Source: Centropus unirufus
Taxonomy: Eukaryota > Chordata > Aves > Cuculiformes > Centropidae
NCBI GenBank assembly: GCA_013397695.1
Contig: VYZI01000040.1
Span: 380,754 to 444,753 of the forward strand
Length of the DNA: 64,000 nucleotides
Reading direction: 5' to 3'
Shown: positions 61,174 to 64,000 of the stretch, piece after piece
How the letters are laid out: each line of letters opens with the position of its first letter
How positions within the stretch are numbered: the first letter of the stretch is position 1
Program-made: the position numbers and the translations under genes
Notes under the pieces: model-generated
The model's input: only the letters and a program-made list of their open reading frames with translations
Told to the model about the DNA's origin: nothing
The model's database searches: none

Positions 61174-62548
61174 GTAAAGCAAAGCTTTCTATAATCTGAT
61201 ACTTGAATACCAGAGATTGTATTCCATAAAATGAACTGTTCTGAAAAAAAAAAATATTTTGAAGGAAAAAAAATCTAAAAGCAGCAGGGTGTTGTGTTAA
61301 CTGATCCATTAGATATTTTCCCTTCTGAAGAATCAACTGTCGGGGTGAACAGACCTCTACTTGTATTGGGCCTGTGAATGACAGAGGACCATGCCATTCC
61401 TCTTAGGGAGACTGGATCAAATTTTAACTCTTTCTCTTCTGTTCTCTTTCCTTCTTCAATCCTTATTTATTAAGACAACGTGTTTTTTTTTTTCTCCAGA
61501 CTCACTCACCTACTTTCAAAGAGGCATGGAAGGTTGAAGATTTATGTAAATCATGTTTCAGCAGTAGAACCCTAACTGTGCACTCCTAATACTGTGTTCT
61601 TTGTAAATGAACATTATGAAATCTCAGATGTATAACGTACTTTGGGGCACCTGAATGATACTTACCAAGGAAATATCTGTCATGGAATATGTCACTGCAT
61701 CATGGAATGAAGTAGGGGATAGATCTGGACTCCCATGGCCACATGGCATAAGGTAAGCTCAACCAGTCTGGGCCATGAAAACAGGCAAGAAGCATTCACA
61801 CAACATTCTGTCAGCAGATTCTATGTTCTTGCATGCAACAATTAGTTTATGAAAAGGGAATGTCAGGGAGGACACACTGGAGAAGGATATACTTCTTTGT
61901 CTGACACAGATGTCAAGAAATCTTCATGTACCTTCTAGTGGCTTCTTAGGAAAGCTTATTGAGGAAAAAAAATATCACATCATCATTCAGAAATCCTATC
62001 AACCCTGTATTTGTTGACATATCATAATGCAGCATAAAACAGAAAAAAATGGCACTATAACATTTAAATGCATGTAAATACTTTAGCTGCATGTTGATTT
62101 ATTGTGGGAGATTATTCCACGCATGAACAAGAAACGGTCATTTTAAGGGGGACCCAGGACAGGCAGAGCTGGAGGACTTGCAGGGTGAGAAGGACTAGCA
62201 TTGTCAAGACCCAGTAATGAGTCTTGCCTTCCTTCTGCTTCTCTGTCAGCAGCTTTATCAACCCCTCATACACGTTAACACTTTAAAAAATAATTAAATA
62301 TTCAAATAGCCATTTTTGTGTTAGCTCCTCATTCATCCACAAAGGCTTTGTATAAGCATATATAATCAGTATGACTTCAAAATCTAAATTCCTTCATGCA
62401 AATGGACATCTACCTTAGTGAAATAAAGAAGTGCAAATATAAGCAACATTTGATTCTAATGAAATACTTCTAATAGCTGTCTCTAAGAAAAAAGATGATG
62501 ATTTACTAGAAACAGAAAATCGACACTGCTTCTTTGTCTTTTAAACAT

Positions 62549-62935
62549 TCAGAATTGCACAAAGGATGAATTAATTCTGTGTGCTAATCTCTGTATATAT
62601 ATGTATCTGATTAATATTTCAGAATGTGGAACATAAGCACTAATGACTTTTCTTGCAACAGTCTGAGAAATCACCACCCATGTCTGTTCCAAAGCTATCC
62701 TGGAGGACACTACCATAGCTGCACGGTCATCAGAGGAAAATTCGTGCCTGAGCTGCAGGACCTCACGCGCAAAGTCAGATGCCTTCGATTCCATCTTCAG
62801 CAACTGTCTGCTATGGTGCCAGAGAGGAAAGGGCCTGAGGCACATATGCATACTCCTTTCTGCCAGCTTTCTTATGGACACATAACCTGTGGCAGCTGTC
62901 TGAGTAAAGATAGCTGAGTTGAAAGACAGAAACAA
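62549..62935 (-). other. Unrecognised 128-residue frame, possible exon or relic
   Basis: The minus strand is open for 128 codons. The middle is fairly GC-rich and encodes unbiased, protein-like sequence ('MESKASDFAREVLQLRHEF', 'VVSSRIALEQTWVVISQT') with a helical look, unlike the AT-biased chance frames elsewhere. A good acceptor-like sequence, a pyrimidine tract ending in 'ctttcaactcag', lies at about 62912-62930 on the minus strand. I see no clear donor at the other end, and the last 25 codons become AT-biased. The plus strand is also open for 97 codons over much of the same stretch, which weakens the case. It could be an exon, a retrocopy relic or a decayed transposon. I do not recognise the protein. 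Confidence 0.3.
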
Positions 62936-64000
62936 AATTTTTTAAAGGTCTTCTACCAGAGCCCTTAGAGGAAATTTCAAAATATCTCTCTTCCATAAAG
63001 GTTAAGTCTAGATACGCACATGAGTAGACTTATAAAAGTATTTTGAGGGAAAATAGTATTTATTTTTAAGATAAAAATCCCTCTGATTCCTTTCATAGAT
63101 TAGATCCAAAGAACATGTCTACAATGCATAGCTGATTAGTTATTTATGCACAGTGCCTATTGGCAGTTGTGTGTACCTATGGCAGAAATAGTTGAAATTG
63201 CCTTTAAAACATAGTATATCTAAATATGAGTTAGTGGCTGCCCATTGATATCAATCCAGCATTGGTCCAGATGTAAGTTCAAAATTTAGTCAAGCAAAGC
63301 ATATGATCCAATTTAAGATCAACGTTAGAAATCCATAAAATTAAGTGTAATGGGGTAAGATGGCTAAATTGAGAGTACAGGAAACGCAAATGAAATACAG
63401 GTCAGTAAAGGAGAAGAAGGAAAAGTAGGAAAATAAGAGCAACACTCAACCAGCATTTGATAATTTGGGATATTGATTAGCCAAAAATCTTTGGACTCCT
63501 GTTTATTTGGGTTTTCTAACCTCCAGCAGTCTGCAGAAGATCTAGTTTGTAACTCCAGCAAGCAGATTGTTATGTGCTGTTTTCAAATGCTCCTCTAGTG
63601 TATTTCAGTGTTCAGACAATCTGGTCAGAGAAAAGTGCAAAGAATGGAAAGATAAATTTGTGATGTGGTACTCACAAATCAAAGTGAACCCTCCTTTCTA
63701 AGTACCTTCCTTTAACTTTCATTCACTCATTACATTCAAGAATAGGACTAGCATGAGAGGAATATACTTATGACCCACTTCATTTTAGAGAAGGATATAT
63801 AGATAACATATAATATTAAGTCTGACAATATGGAGCTAATAGTCTCCACCTCTTTATCTCACATTATTAAAAGCTTAATAAACTGGTATAAAAATATCTC
63901 GTATCCCAGTGGAGGCAAATTTAAAAATCTTCCCATATAGTCTTTAGGTTTTAGCCTTTCTTGAGGTTTTGTTTTTTGTTGGGGCTTTTTGTTTTGTTTC
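62936..64000. other. AT-rich unique DNA, no gene recognised
   Basis: One 65-codon frame (63364-63561, minus) with no motif. The last 35 bases are G/T-rich simple sequence running to the edge of the window. Confidence 0.5.

Larger units (their letters stand above)
55481..62548. other. AT-rich unique DNA, no gene recognised
   Basis: Holds a (TA)10 tract (56112-56131), a short (CA)n at about 56045-56056, a hairpin with direct repeats (61125-61173) and a T-run near 61483-61493. Frames at 55556-55753, 56839-57030, 58569-58898 (109 codons), 59039-59257, 60112-60321 and 61130-61336 have no recognisable motif. There is no transposon that I can name. Confidence 0.5.

Noticed and set aside
1..64000. 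A bacterial or phage-type system (operons, CRISPR, toxin-antitoxin)
   Set aside because: Base composition, lack of long frames, microsatellites and avian retroelements all indicate vertebrate nuclear DNA; no regularly spaced repeats occur.

Overview
This window looks like a stretch of avian nuclear genome with no recognisable host gene: an AT-rich gene desert, or the interior of a very large intron. The bird assignment rests on four fragments with clear CR1 LINE reverse-transcriptase or 3'-end similarity, a fifth locus made of two nested CR1 tails, and long terminal repeats (LTRs) of types I know from bird endogenous retroviruses. No open frame exceeds about 165 codons. The longest one is a CR1 remnant, and none of the others resembles a host protein family I know. 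I saw no rRNA, tRNA, CRISPR array, operon or bacterial-type signal.

Layout. Positions 1-7590 are unique AT-rich DNA with one probable ancient MIR-like SINE (3520-3625). A minus-strand CR1 3' fragment lies at 7592-8190. Positions 8191-16752 are unique DNA holding a block (12750-13800) that looks like conserved regulatory sequence. A 1.1-kb minus-strand CR1 (16753-17896) abuts a minus-strand ERV LTR (17897-18400). At 18980-19180 one CR1 tail is inserted inside another. A roughly 0.9-kb LTR of a different family sits at 22604-23496. A shortened LTR related to the 17.9-kb copy, in the opposite orientation, lies at 35075-35478.

The clearest structure is at 44855-45990. It is a minus-strand CR1 fragment split by a 388-bp solo LTR (45033-45420) flanked by a perfect 6-bp target-site duplication. 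A plus-strand CR1 3' tail follows at 52755-52947. Two pieces remain unexplained: a GC-rich patch (54756-55180, with a satellite at 55318-55480) and a 129-codon minus-strand frame with a good splice-acceptor-like sequence (62549-62935). The rest is unique AT-rich sequence with short homopolymers, (TA)n and (CAAA)n tracts and several perfect hairpins.

There is no gene pathway to reconstruct. The interpretable biology is the layered history of retroelements (CR1 first, LTRs later, CR1 into CR1) and the possibility that some unique blocks are distal enhancers. I found no convincing sign of a novel multi-gene system. Repeat names and conservation claims come from memory of family consensus sequences, not from a search.
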